DNA of 22,720 nt from Nitrospira sp. ST-bin4 (GCA_002083565.1 MSXM01000028.1:1-22720); one strand, 5' to 3'; shown: positions 1 to 7,608, numbered from the stretch's first letter. Program-made: numbers and translations. Notes: generated from the sequence alone by a model not told the origin.

Positions 1-948
1 GGTCAAGATGCCGATTCGGCGACCCGACGGGAGCCGTTGATTGGATAAGCCAGTGGCGAGCGCGAGAAATTCTTCGAGGGTTTTCCCACGGATTGCGCCA
101 CACTGTGTGAACAATGCGGCAACCGCCGTTTCGTTCGTGGCCAGTGCCGCCGTGTGAGATCCGGCCGCTGATTGTCCAACCTGTGTCCGACCCGCTTTCA
201 TGACGACGACGGGCTTCCTTTTTCCCACCCGCTCGGCAATCAATCTGAACCGGTGAGGATCGACGATGGTTTCAAGATAGAGGAGAATCACGTCTGTCGC
301 CTGGTCCTGTTCCCAGTACTCCAGAAGATCATTCACCGTGACATCTATGTGGTTGCCGACACTGACGAAGCTGGACAGGCCGAGATTCAACCGTCTGGCC
401 GCCGTCACCACTGCGAGCCCAACCCCGCCGCTTTCAGAGGCGAGGGCGACTCGACCGGTGGGCGGGATTGTCGGCGTATAGGTCGCATTGAGACGGACAG
501 TGGAGTCCATGTTCATCAGTCCGAAGCAGTTCGGTCCGATCAGGCGAATCCCATGCTGACGGACTTTTGCACGCAGTTGCTCTTCGAGTGAGATTCCCGA
601 TGCGCCGGTTTCGGCAAATCCCGCCGTGATGAGAACCACGGCGAGCACTTGCTTGGCGGCGCAGTCGTCCATAACCGAAAGAACACACTCAGATGGCACG
701 GCGATGACGGCGAGATCGACAGGGCCGGGAATGGCCCTCAGTGAGGGGAATGCCCGTAGCCCTGCAATTTCCGTCGCATGTGGATTGATCGGGACGATGG
801 TTCCGGCGAAGCCGCCCTGTTGCAGCGATTCGATGATCCGATGCCCGATACCGGTTGGCTTACGGGAGGCGCCGACCACGGCGACATGACGGGGATAGAA
901 AAACGGCTTCAGCGAGTTGATACCGCAATCAGGTGAAGAGCCAGCCAT
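1..948 (-). CDS. ADP-forming acetyl/acyl-CoA synthetase, N-terminal part (cut by window edge)
   Basis: The reading frame is open from ATG at 948 to base 1 (316 codons, no stop), so the C-terminus lies outside the window. The N-terminal CoA-binding Rossmann domain shows HVAVVGASRKPTGIGHR (residues 21-37), and a ligase-CoA domain follows with ALASESGGVG (168-177). GSHTAALA (263-270) matches the segment carrying the active-site His that is phosphorylated in NDP-forming acyl-CoA synthetases (His265 here). Members of this family interconvert acyl-CoA, ADP and Pi with acid, CoA and ATP in the cytoplasm. Fused alpha-beta forms are about 700 aa, and longer ones carry a GNAT domain; which applies here cannot be seen. 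AGGAAGG sits 5 nt before the ATG. It is 49 bp downstream of the DsbD-like gene and could be the last gene of the stress run. Confidence 0.88.
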   Translation of the reverse strand, partial: MAGSSPDCGINSLKPFFYPRHVAVVGASRKPTGIGHRIIESLQQGGFAGTIVPINPHATEIAGLRAFPSLRAIPGPVDLAVIAVPSECVLSVMDDCAAKQVLAVVLITAGFAETGASGISLEEQLRAKVRQHGIRLIGPNCFGLMNMDSTVRLNATYTPTIPPTGRVALASESGGVGLAVVTAARRLNLGLSSFVSVGNHIDVTVNDLLEYWEQDQATDVILLYLETIVDPHRFRLIAERVGKRKPVVVMKAGRTQVGQSAAGSHTAALATNETAVAALFTQCGAIRGKTLEEFLALATGLSNQRLPSGRRIGILT

Positions 949-997
949 CGATACCTTCCTGCATGGATAATCACGTTTGGTTCAATGCGTTCCCTCA

Positions 998-2152
998 TCA
1001 GATAAGCCACTTGGGTTGAAGAAGCAAGGCAGCCCCCAATCCGGCCATCACCAGGCCGCTCGTGAGCTTCAGCCAGCGCCCCGCACTTTCTTGTAGTTTC
1101 CTCCGACCCAATGTGACTACGGCAATTGTCACCATGAGGCTGTCATCAAAGATATAGGCCAGGTTATAGAGGCCGAGGTAGCCGTAGTATTCCCACATCG
1201 GCAATTGCTGCAGAGTGAGAATCTGTGTATAGAGCGCCGGGAATCCGGCGGTGCACAGCAGTTCGATGATGTTGACGAGTCCTGCGAGGATCACGACGCT
1301 TGCCATGGCGCCGGCGAGGTTCTCGGCCTGGAGTATCCCTCTGACCCTGGCGTAAAGCCCCGGCTTGGCAGATTCGGGAATGCTCAGCGAGATGCCGCGA
1401 TGGAGGGCAAAGAAGTCTTTGATATTGACCGTTCCCACAACCAGGGCAACGCTTCCCAGTATGATCTGAACAGCGCGGGAAAGGCCGATCAAGAGAAACA
1501 TGTTCAGCCAGGCCGCCATGAAGGCGAAATAGACCACGCCGCTGACGAGCACGAACGTTCCGGCGATCAGGACCATCTTCCGCCGATCCTGAAGATTGAC
1601 GAGCAGCGACAGCAGAAAAAGCAGCACCCACATCGCGCAGGGGTTGAACCCGTCCAGCAACCCGATGGCAACGGTAAACAGCGGAAGGCCAAGGTCCCTG
1701 ACTCGTAGCTCGCCGAACCATTCTGTCTTGATACCCTCGCCCACAACCGGCGCGACGCCTGGCACGGGCCGATCGAGCCGGGCGCGTATCTCCGCTCCGG
1801 TCGTGTCGGCTGAGCGGAACCCGATCGTCAGTTCCCCGCCGATCAGAAAGGCCGGGACGCCGAAGTCGGCGACTCCCCGTTCAGCCGCCAGTAATGCAAG
1901 GCGCTTACGCGCGGCGGAGTTCTCGGCGATGTCGTAACTCGCGATCCGAAGCGATGGGCGATCATGCTGAAGTTCATCGAGAAAGATCTTGGCGGTTTCA
2001 CAATGGGGACAGCCTGCGCGGACGAAGACCTCGATGTCCGGAGCTCTTTCTTCAGCGTGAATCTGTGTGGTGCCGGTGAAGCACAGCAGAATGAAAAGAC
2101 CAGCGGCAAGTTGCAGAACCCGCCCCTGCCCGGCTGTGGATTGGCAGAACAC
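998..2152 (-). CDS. Secreted glutaredoxin/thioredoxin domain fused to DsbD/CcdA-like membrane domain
   Basis: 384 aa with a GTG start directly abutting the TAG of the upstream cytochrome gene. A hydrophobic export or anchor segment (about 14-33) precedes a glutaredoxin-like domain (38-130) with redox motif CPHC at 48-51 and a cis-Pro-type GVP at 98-100. Several transmembrane helices follow from about 155. Two intramembrane cysteines sit in FNPCAMWVLLF (Cys172) and LLCTAGFP (Cys300), as in CcdA/DsbD electron-transfer domains. The likely role is passing reducing equivalents across the inner membrane to a periplasmic thiol domain, here placed at the N-terminus rather than the C-terminus as in DsbD. 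The adjacent cytochrome c suggests a link to cytochrome maturation or periplasmic thiol control. The start has only a weak ribosome site, so expression may depend on translational coupling; the exact start is uncertain. Confidence 0.85.
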   Translation of the reverse strand: MFCQSTAGQGRVLQLAAGLFILLCFTGTTQIHAEERAPDIEVFVRAGCPHCETAKIFLDELQHDRPSLRIASYDIAENSAARKRLALLAAERGVADFGVPAFLIGGELTIGFRSADTTGAEIRARLDRPVPGVAPVVGEGIKTEWFGELRVRDLGLPLFTVAIGLLDGFNPCAMWVLLFLLSLLVNLQDRRKMVLIAGTFVLVSGVVYFAFMAAWLNMFLLIGLSRAVQIILGSVALVVGTVNIKDFFALHRGISLSIPESAKPGLYARVRGILQAENLAGAMASVVILAGLVNIIELLCTAGFPALYTQILTLQQLPMWEYYGYLGLYNLAYIFDDSLMVTIAVVTLGRRKLQESAGRWLKLTSGLVMAGLGAALLLQPKWLI

Positions 2153-2512
2153 CTAACTGACGATGTCGGGCGGCGACATGGCTCTGATATAGGACAACAC
2201 GTCCAGGATCTGTTCGTCCGTCAGCTTGCCGCGGAATCCGTGCATCGGGCTGAACAGCACGCCGTTCGAGATTGCCACGAGCAGTTCCCAGTCTGTTTTC
2301 GAGCGGGTGATGCGAGACTGCAGATTCGCCGGACGCACGATCAAGTCTTCGCTGTCGGGGCCGTTCCCGTCCAATTTGGATCCATGGCAACGAAGGCACT
2401 GTTGTTCATACACGCCTTGCCCGATCTTTGGATTTCCGCGAGACATCTGCGCCGAAACCCAGGACGTTCCGATGAGGAGGAGGATGACAACAGCAGCCAG
2501 TGTCGTTTTCAT
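2153..2512 (-). CDS. Periplasmic monohaem c-type cytochrome (class I)
   Basis: 119 aa. A signal peptide (about 1-21, ending VSA-Q) is followed by one CXXCH haem site, CLRCH at 39-43, near the mature N-terminus. Met90 in SPMHGF is a plausible distal haem ligand, and LTDEQILDVLSYIRAM (97-112) is the typical C-terminal helix of class I cytochromes. It would act as a soluble or loosely bound periplasmic electron carrier. The gene follows the Usp gene by 12 bp and abuts the DsbD-like gene, so the three probably share a transcript. The redox partner cannot be read from sequence. Confidence 0.92.
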   Translation of the reverse strand: MKTTLAAVVILLLIGTSWVSAQMSRGNPKIGQGVYEQQCLRCHGSKLDGNGPDSEDLIVRPANLQSRITRSKTDWELLVAISNGVLFSPMHGFRGKLTDEQILDVLSYIRAMSPPDIVS

Positions 2513-2524
2513 GATCGATCCCTT

Positions 2525-3382
2525 TCACCGTATGACAAGGATGGGACATGTCACCTGATGGACGATGGCGTGCGACACGCTTCCCAGGAGGAAGCGGTCG
2601 ATTCCCTTGCGTCCGTGCGAAGCGACCACCACCAAGTCCATGTCTTGCGCCTGCTCTCCGACCATCGCCGCCGGATTGCCTACCGCCACCTTTGTGCTGA
2701 CCGTATATCGGGAATCCAGGAGTTTGGCCGCAGTGGCCTTGACGAATTCCTCCGCATAGGACTCTGCGCCTTCCCACCAGGCTCTTGCCCCCAGCGCGTC
2801 ATAGGGGCTGTCTAACCCGACGGGGACGACGGCATTGAGCACACAGAGTTCAACCGGCGTCGCAAACTGGTGACGGGTCAGCCACTGCGTGATTCGATCG
2901 GCGTCATCATGGCCTTCAATGGCGACCAGTACCCGCTTAATCGGCCGCGCGGGTCCTTTGACGATCAACGTGGGACGAGATGCATGCGACAGCACGCGAT
3001 GAGAGACGCTGCCGAGGACGGTTTCAGCGACACGGCTGCGGCCGCGCGCGCCAACGACGACGAGGTCGGCCGCGACGGTTTGAGCGCTGTCGAGAATGAT
3101 CTGAGCGGGGCTGCCGATTTCATTGACCTTTCGCACGGTCCCTGCGTCGGGTGGAACCATGGCGGCTGCGCGTTCAAGCAGTTGACGGCCTGCGTCCACC
3201 ATCGCGTTACGAAAGTCGTCGTAGCCTTGCAGATTGGTCATCTCGGCTAGGAGCGGCTGCTCGAAAAAGCCGAGATTGACCCCGTGCACCAGCGTGACGT
3301 CTGTTGGATGATAGACATGAAACGTCTGGGTGACAGCGGTAAAGGCCTGGTCCGACCAATCGATGCCGATCGCGATTCTCAT
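2525..3382 (-). CDS. Tandem-domain universal stress protein
   Basis: 285 aa with two consecutive Usp domains (about 1-143 and 148-285). Both keep the ATP-binding pattern G-x2-G-x9-G-S: GARGRSRVAETVLGS (111-125) and, with an N-terminal variant, ASHGRKGIDRFLLGS (254-268). Tandem Usp proteins are cytoplasmic and usually bind ATP or AMP; they are commonly induced by starvation, low oxygen or oxidative stress. AAGGAG precedes the ATG by 8 nt. It lies 24 bp after the NTF2-like gene and 12 bp before the cytochrome gene, inside the minus-strand stress run. A second tandem Usp with the same architecture lies at 7822-8667. Confidence 0.95.
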   Translation of the reverse strand: MRIAIGIDWSDQAFTAVTQTFHVYHPTDVTLVHGVNLGFFEQPLLAEMTNLQGYDDFRNAMVDAGRQLLERAAAMVPPDAGTVRKVNEIGSPAQIILDSAQTVAADLVVVGARGRSRVAETVLGSVSHRVLSHASRPTLIVKGPARPIKRVLVAIEGHDDADRITQWLTRHQFATPVELCVLNAVVPVGLDSPYDALGARAWWEGAESYAEEFVKATAAKLLDSRYTVSTKVAVGNPAAMVGEQAQDMDLVVVASHGRKGIDRFLLGSVSHAIVHQVTCPILVIR

Positions 3383-3406
3383 ACGTGAGGCTCCTTCGTC
3401 TCTTCG

Positions 3407-3961
3407 TCAAAACAGAGGATGGGGCGATGTGCCGAACGGAAGCGTACGCGGCGAATCGCCGAGATTGCCTCGAATGCGCCACTCACCTTCTTCCATCACG
3501 AGGTAGTGCACTTCCTCATGCCAGCTGTCGATGGGCACGTATAGGCCACTGGTCTTGGACCGTGCCCACAGATGGCCGGTGCAGGTGACCTCCAGCACGG
3601 TCTGGCTTCCCGATCCGACCTTGGTGAATTTGCTGAGGATATGAGTGCTAGCAATCTCTTGATACTCGTCGAACAGGTCTTTCCAAACCTTGCGGATATC
3701 ATCCTTCTTGAGCCCATGGTAGTTGTAGTGCTGAGAGTAGACGGCCATGACCCTGTCGAGATCATGGGCCTTCACCGCCTGTTCAGCCCGCTCGAATACG
3801 GCCACTACGGACTTGACGGTAACTTCGTCCACTTCGATCACGGAACCGGCCGGGACGACGATCTTGGCCTGCGCCGTGCCTCCCGGGCCGGTCAGGGTCA
3901 GGCAAAAGCACATGAATAAAGCGGTGACGGCGACATACATGTTCCGGCCTCCAACAGGCAT
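3407..3961 (-). CDS. Secreted NTF2-like (SnoaL/DUF4440-type) protein
   Basis: 184 aa from the chosen ATG. This start is preferred because GAGGAAGGGAG lies about 6 nt upstream. Another ATG at 3940 also has a GGAGG site and leaves a tighter signal peptide, while a farther one at 4015 would add 18 residues. The signal peptide ends near GTAQA-K. The mature part has a cone-shaped NTF2-like pattern: helical ERAEQAVKAHDLDRVMAVYS, then strands with GHLWARSKTSGLYVPIDSWH and a terminal YLVMEEGEWRIRGNLG. Such domains act as small enzymes or ligand-binding modules; the ligand here is unknown. It sits between the phosphoribosyltransferase and Usp genes and is probably cotranscribed with them. Confidence 0.8.
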   Translation of the reverse strand: MPVGGRNMYVAVTALFMCFCLTLTGPGGTAQAKIVVPAGSVIEVDEVTVKSVVAVFERAEQAVKAHDLDRVMAVYSQHYNYHGLKKDDIRKVWKDLFDEYQEIASTHILSKFTKVGSGSQTVLEVTCTGHLWARSKTSGLYVPIDSWHEEVHYLVMEEGEWRIRGNLGDSPRTLPFGTSPHPLF

Positions 3962-4036
3962 CGCATTCTCCCTTCCTCGTTGCATCACAGGCAGCTTCTC
4001 CACCGGCTTCATCACAGACGCTCGCGAATCATGCGG

Positions 4037-4708
4037 CTAGGCGGAGGAAGGCTCTGCCCGCTCGCGCATCGCTTCCTCAGCCAGATTCAAGTACTCCACG
4101 ACATCACGATCGTCGACCTGGGCGAAATCGACATAGTGATTTCCTACCGCCCAGAATGGGTCTGGTGTGGCAAGCACCACCAACTCATCGACTTGCGCGC
4201 GGGCCTCCAGGATGGTGTCCGTCGGGCCGACCGGGATCGCTCCAATCAGGCGACGCGGATTCAGGCTCTTGATCGACTGGATCGACGCGAAGAACGTGGA
4301 GCCGGTGGCGATTCCGTCGTCCACGAGAATGACGGTGCGGCCGGTGAGCACAGGAAACCGGCGGTCTTGCCGATAGAGAGTCTGTCTGCGGGCGATCTCC
4401 TCCTGCTGGGCTCGAACAAGTTGTGTGATGTCCGCACGGGAGAGACGACAGGCCGCCATCGCCTCCGGATTCAGATAGACCACTCCCGTCTCGCCCACCG
4501 CGCCCAAGGCGTACTCCGGATTATCCGGCGCCCCCAGCTTGCGGGTAATGAACACGTCCAGCGGAAGATGCAGCCCCAGGCTCAATTGGTACCCGACCGC
4601 CACGCCGCCACGGGGGAGCGCCAGGATGAGAGTTCCCGGCTGGTCACGGTAGCTGCTCAGTCGTTCGACGAGCCGGTGACCGGCCTCTTCACGATTCTTG
4701 AAAATCAT
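4037..4708 (-). CDS. Predicted phosphoribosyltransferase (COG1926 type)
   Basis: 223 aa from ATG at 4708; a TTG start at 4753 would add 15 residues that do not look like the family N-terminus (MIFKNREEAG is typical). The PRPP-binding loop VILVDDGIATGST (126-138) has the paired acidic residues and GxxTGST of type I phosphoribosyltransferases. LALPRGGVAVG (29-39) and DVFITRKLGAPDNPE (51-65) are characteristic of this COG1926 group. The nucleobase or other acceptor substrate is not known for most members. Relatives occur next to Usp, Hsp20 and CBS genes and, as a fused domain, in mycobacterial dormancy genes. It is separated from the upstream microprotein gene by about 108 bp containing small hairpins. 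Confidence 0.88.
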   Translation of the reverse strand: MIFKNREEAGHRLVERLSSYRDQPGTLILALPRGGVAVGYQLSLGLHLPLDVFITRKLGAPDNPEYALGAVGETGVVYLNPEAMAACRLSRADITQLVRAQQEEIARRQTLYRQDRRFPVLTGRTVILVDDGIATGSTFFASIQSIKSLNPRRLIGAIPVGPTDTILEARAQVDELVVLATPDPFWAVGNHYVDFAQVDDRDVVEYLNLAEEAMRERAEPSSA

Positions 4709-4759
4709 AATACGGTCTATCCCGTCTACTATCCTGTCTATGTGGTCGTTCAAGCATTT

Positions 4760-4805
4760 CCGGTCTGTCCGGCCTAGGCGGACCGGGCAGTCTCAATACC
4801 GAGAC
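4760..4805. other. Two small inverted repeats between microprotein and phosphoribosyltransferase genes
   Basis: CCGGTC (4760-4765) pairs with GACCGG (4781-4786), with an alternative inner pairing GTCCG/CGGAC. GTCTC (4790-4794) pairs with GAGAC (4801-4805). No T-tract follows on either strand, so an intrinsic terminator is unlikely. They could be RNA processing or stability elements dividing the hsp20-microprotein transcript from the downstream genes, or chance. Confidence 0.3.
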
Positions 4806-4816
4806 AGACCGTGAGA

Positions 4817-4972
4817 CTACTTGATGCCGCTGGTCACCCCGACTCCGATTAAAAACATAGCGGCCAAGATCAGCAAGACCATCAGCCACCAGAAGTGGCG
4901 GTGACGCCTGGTCTCCCCCTGTTGCCAATGGACATCCCAGGGGATCTCAAGATATTTTTGATGCCGGAACAT
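4817..4972 (-). CDS. 51-aa His/Arg-rich single-pass membrane microprotein
   Basis: ATG at 4972 to TAG at 4817, preceded by a near-ideal ribosome site (AAGGAGG, 5 nt spacing), which makes this very small gene convincing. The N-terminal half is soluble and basic, with a Trp/His/Arg cluster (GETRRHRHFWWL at 20-31). One hydrophobic helix follows, about residues 29-47 (WWLMVLLILAAMFLIGVGV). It starts 16 bp after the hsp20 stop, so the two are likely cotranscribed. I do not recognise a family. The layout fits a small inner-membrane protein made under the same stress as Hsp20. Confidence 0.78.
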   Translation of the reverse strand: MFRHQKYLEIPWDVHWQQGETRRHRHFWWLMVLLILAAMFLIGVGVTSGIK

Positions 4973-4988
4973 GGTGTCCTCCTTTTCC

Positions 4989-5462
4989 TCACGACACCTT
5001 CACCTCGATCGATTTCGGCCTGGCCTTCTCCGACTTCGGGAGACGTACGTTTAGTACACCATCCTTGTACTCGGCGCTGACCTTGGAGCCGTCGGCATCT
5101 TCGGGAAGGGTGAAGCTCCGCATGAAGCTGCCGTAGGCCCGTTCCACCCTGTGATACTTCTTGCCCTTCTCCTCTTTCTCATATTTGCGTTCTCCGCTGA
5201 TCGAGAGGACGTCGTCAAGGACGTTGATCTTGATCTCTTCCTTCTTCATCTCGGGAAGTTCAGCCTTCACGACGTATCCCTTGTCGTCTTCACTGATGTC
5301 GACGAGGGGTGACCATTCAGCGACCGCCATGGCTTCCTTCTTTTCACCGCTCGTCGCTATTGGGGCGCGCCCGAAGATCGTCGAAAGGCGTTTCTCCATA
5401 TCTTCGAATTCTCTCCACGGATTCCAACGAGCCGACGGTTCCCATCTGCTGAGTCCGGACAT
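4989..5462 (-). CDS. Small heat-shock protein, Hsp20/alpha-crystallin family
   Basis: 157 aa, normal length for bacterial class A/B sHSPs. The N-terminal region SRWEPSARWNPWREFEDMEKRLSTIF is typical. The alpha-crystallin domain spans about 48-143 and ends with the signature EYKDGVLNVRLPK (131-143); a short SIEVKVS tail follows. These proteins form oligomers in the cytoplasm that hold unfolding proteins without ATP. AAGGAGGG lies 6 nt before the ATG. It is the first gene of the minus-strand run extending to base 1. I see no CIRCE or clear sigma-32 element upstream. Confidence 0.96.
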   Translation of the reverse strand: MSGLSRWEPSARWNPWREFEDMEKRLSTIFGRAPIATSGEKKEAMAVAEWSPLVDISEDDKGYVVKAELPEMKKEEIKINVLDDVLSISGERKYEKEEKGKKYHRVERAYGSFMRSFTLPEDADGSKVSAEYKDGVLNVRLPKSEKARPKSIEVKVS

Positions 5463-6052
5463 GGCAGACCCTCCTTGTTTTGTTAATCAATAGGTATGGT
5501 TACGGTCATTCCTACCGTGGCATCTCTACGCCGTCAGGACTCCCTGTTCGGTGAGGTGCGACCGCTGCAGAGTCAGATTGCATCGGTAATGCCACATTGA
5601 TGGCAGCCTGGAGCAGGCTCGGTCGATTGTACAGAATCAAGGAGTTGCGAGCTTGGCGAGGTGCAGGCCATGCACTGTGGATTGACACGCTGTTGCATTA
5701 CAGGGCAGGACCGTTTCTGGCACTGTGGAATCTTTCGACAATCAATAACGCTCGGCAGGCGGCTCGTACTAAATGCCAATTGGGTCGGTCAGCCGAACTC
5801 CGTGGTGGGGATTAGTGGACTGCCACGCAATCTTGACAAGGCCATTTGTCGGGAATAAACTTATTAGGTATAAATCAAGCTCGGAATGGTAAATGAGCCG
5901 AGCGTATCGCGCACCTTCCACGGCCCTAAGGGCTGCTGTGATGCGAACAGCGGTGCCAATACAGAAAGGAGGGAGCAGTTAGTTTCAGCCCTTGTGGGGG
6001 TTGCTATGGTGTATTACTTCGTTGCGTAACGGTTCGAACGAAAGGAGTAACC
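5463..6052. other. 590-bp stretch without a convincing gene
   Basis: This lies between the divergent hsp20 and the microprotein at 6053. Short open frames on both strands (for example 5573-5779 minus, with several CxxC-like pairs) have no good ribosome site or recognisable domain. GCACTGTGGA occurs twice (5672 and 5720, 48 bp apart). The right half carries a sigma70-like promoter and a long leader. GCCCTAAGGGC near 5933 is a small palindrome, and an AAAGGAGGG lies near 5965 with no start codon close behind it. Confidence 0.5.
5833..5861 (+). promoter_or_regulatory. Sigma70-like promoter upstream of the 27-aa microprotein
   Basis: TTGACA (5833-5838) is a perfect -35 box. After exactly 17 nt comes TAAACT (5856-5861), a 4/6 match to the -10 box. 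A transcript starting near 5868 would have a leader of about 185 nt before the ATG at 6053, long enough for a structured regulatory element or an unrecognised small RNA. Confidence 0.42.
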
Positions 6053-6136
6053 ATGGATAGCACATTCTTAATGTTCGCGGTCGTCATGTTCGGGATCCTG
6101 GTCGGCGGGATCGTTGTGTATAAGAAAAGCCAGTAA
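6053..6136 (+). CDS. 27-aa membrane microprotein (paralogue of the one at 8761)
   Basis: ATG preceded by AAAGGAG with 5 nt spacing; 27 codons then TAA. The product is almost entirely one transmembrane helix with an acidic first residue and a basic end: MDSTFLMFAVV, then G-x-LVGG-x-VVYKKSQ. Alignment with the minus-strand microprotein at 8761-8841 gives 15 identical residues over the last 20, including FA-x-VM-x-G-x-LVGG-x-VVYKKS, so both are under protein-level constraint. The expected topology is N-out with the KKS tail in the cytoplasm. I do not know a named family; function is unknown. Confidence 0.75.
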   Translation: MDSTFLMFAVVMFGILVGGIVVYKKSQ

Positions 6137-6172
6137 ACCGTCGCGTCTCAGTCAGCCGATAGGCGGCACGTG

Positions 6173-6262
6173 GTGACTCGGTTTCGTCTCTTGTAAGGTG
6201 TGTCTTCCTCTCATCGAGATTGTTTCCGGGTGGAGTGATGGTGTGTGCCATGACCGAGTCAC
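6173..6262. repeat. 10-bp inverted repeat, 70-bp spacer
   Basis: GTGACTCGGT (6173-6182) and its exact complement ACCGAGTCAC (6253-6262) flank a 70-bp spacer with no gene. GCAC blocks lie just outside both arms. It could be a long RNA stem downstream of the microprotein or a remnant of a small mobile element. Confidence 0.4.
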
Positions 6263-6363
6263 TGGTGCTTCCCACAATCACTGCACAAGTAATCCTCTGA
6301 TATTTCACTTGGAATCGTCAATCGGAGCTTCCCGACCATCTGCCGGTATTGCCGATCGTTTAT

Positions 6364-6387
6364 TGTCCCTCGCCCTTAGTAGGGACA
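6364..6387. terminator. Hairpin between convergent microprotein and MlaA genes
   Basis: TGTCCCT (6364-6370) and AGGGACA (6381-6387) form a 7-bp stem with a 10-nt loop, 25 bp past the mlaA stop. The tails are only moderately T-rich (AATAAACG on the minus strand, GTTTATATG on the plus). A weak, possibly bidirectional terminator is the best guess. Confidence 0.4.
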
Positions 6388-6411
6388 GTTTATATGCTGG
6401 CGGCGGTTGCA

Positions 6412-7332
6412 CTACTCTTGAATAGCCTTGGCCCGCTTCTGGAGATAGGCGTTGCGGACGGCGCTATAGAGATCGACCGTAGATTCTTCGACGCCCTGAT
6501 ATTTTTCAAGGTTGAGTGAGCGGTCATTCACCACGTCGGTGACTTTTGCACCGAACAGTATGAGAGAAGTCGTCGTTCGATTGTAATGGGGAATTGCGGA
6601 CGGAATGTCGCCGATTTCAATGACGGGCAGAGCCAGCCAGTAAATGGGATTGAGGAAAATATCCCCGACGTATCCAACAAAGTCCCGGACTGTAAACGGC
6701 GGATAGAGCGGCACGATAATGTACGGTCCTGGTTTGACTCCATAGAAACCGAGTGTTTGGCCTAAATCTTCTTCTGGCGTCTTCAGATTCATGTCGCTTG
6801 CCCAATCGATAAATCCGGCAATACCAACCGTGGTGTTCACGAGAAAACGGCCGGTCTCGATTCCTGCTCCACGGAACTTTCCCTGCAAGACATTGTTGAC
6901 AAATCGCGGCACGAACCTCGTGTTATAAAAGAAGTTGCTGACGCCGACTTGAACCGGATTCGGCATGATAAAGTCGTATCCCTTTGCAACCGGTTTCAGG
7001 ATCCAGCGGTCGAGCTGCCGGTTCAATTCAAAGACCTTTGTGTTGAGAGGCTCCCAGGGATCGTATTCTTCGAGACCTGCCTCACCAGATTTGGCAAAGG
7101 GATCAAACGGTTCTTCTTGGGACTGGTCACGAACAGTCGTTGTCGGCGAAGCGGAGGAAGCTGCCGCAATGATCGGAACGGATGTGCTCAACTGACCGGT
7201 GGAGGGTAGCGGAAGGGCCCCTGAAACAACTTGGTTGGCGCACCCGGAAAACAAGAGAAGCGTCACGAGTAAGGTTAGTCCAATGAAGGACTCTCTCAAA
7301 AGCACCGTTGCCCTGTTCATATCGGCGGTCAT
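6412..7332 (-). CDS. mlaA: MlaA/VacJ-family outer-membrane lipoprotein
   Basis: 306 aa. A signal peptide with lipobox LFSGC puts the lipidated Cys at residue 31. A low-complexity Ser/Thr/Pro linker (about 38-66) leads to the MlaA domain, beginning EEYDPWEPLNTKVFELNRQL (88-107). Further family blocks are NNVLQGKFRGAGIETGRFLVN, EDLGQTLGFYGVKPGPYIIVPLYPP and a family-like C-terminus. MlaA removes mislocalised phospholipids from the outer leaflet of the outer membrane and passes them to MlaC. No mlaBCDEF genes are in this window, so the partners must be elsewhere. The linker is longer than in E. coli MlaA. An alternative start at Met5 is possible. Confidence 0.93.
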   Translation of the reverse strand: MTADMNRATVLLRESFIGLTLLVTLLLFSGCANQVVSGALPLPSTGQLSTSVPIIAAASSASPTTTVRDQSQEEPFDPFAKSGEAGLEEYDPWEPLNTKVFELNRQLDRWILKPVAKGYDFIMPNPVQVGVSNFFYNTRFVPRFVNNVLQGKFRGAGIETGRFLVNTTVGIAGFIDWASDMNLKTPEEDLGQTLGFYGVKPGPYIIVPLYPPFTVRDFVGYVGDIFLNPIYWLALPVIEIGDIPSAIPHYNRTTTSLILFGAKVTDVVNDRSLNLEKYQGVEESTVDLYSAVRNAYLQKRAKAIQE

Positions 7333-7608
7333 TCTATTTCTCTGCTCCCTGTGAGATTATCCCCGTACCTGCCAATAGGTGCCGCACTTTACCAAAAGCC
7401 GGTTCAATCGCCAATCATTAATTTTGCTTCTGGAATCGGGTGATCGGCTGCGCAGCTTGGCCATATGTTTCAACAATTTCAATAACTTGTTGAGGCACAG
7501 CTTATCCTGAATGGGCGCGCATCCGAGGCTCGAACATGTCGCGTTTCGCGGCAGGGTGGAAAAACAGCCTGTGGCGTTTAGCGACGGGTTAGAGAAGAGG
7601 AGGTGCCG
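7333..7608. other. Gene-free stretch between mlaA and the small frameshifted gene
   Basis: This forms part of a 489-bp gap between divergent mlaA and usp genes. The minus-strand open frame at 7357-7677 has no domain or ribosome site and is not believed. I see no clear promoter for mlaA. Confidence 0.4.

Noticed and set aside
5573..5779. 68-aa minus-strand ORF with several CxxC-like pairs
   Set aside because: There is no ribosome site, the cysteines partly come from a short DNA repeat (GCACTGTGGA), and no zinc-ribbon spacing is consistent.
6364..6387. Possible DosR-type operator
   Set aside because: The GTCCC/GGGAC arms are in the opposite order with a 10-nt loop, unlike the GGGACT-N2-AGTCCC DosR box. 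A hairpin after mlaA explains it better.
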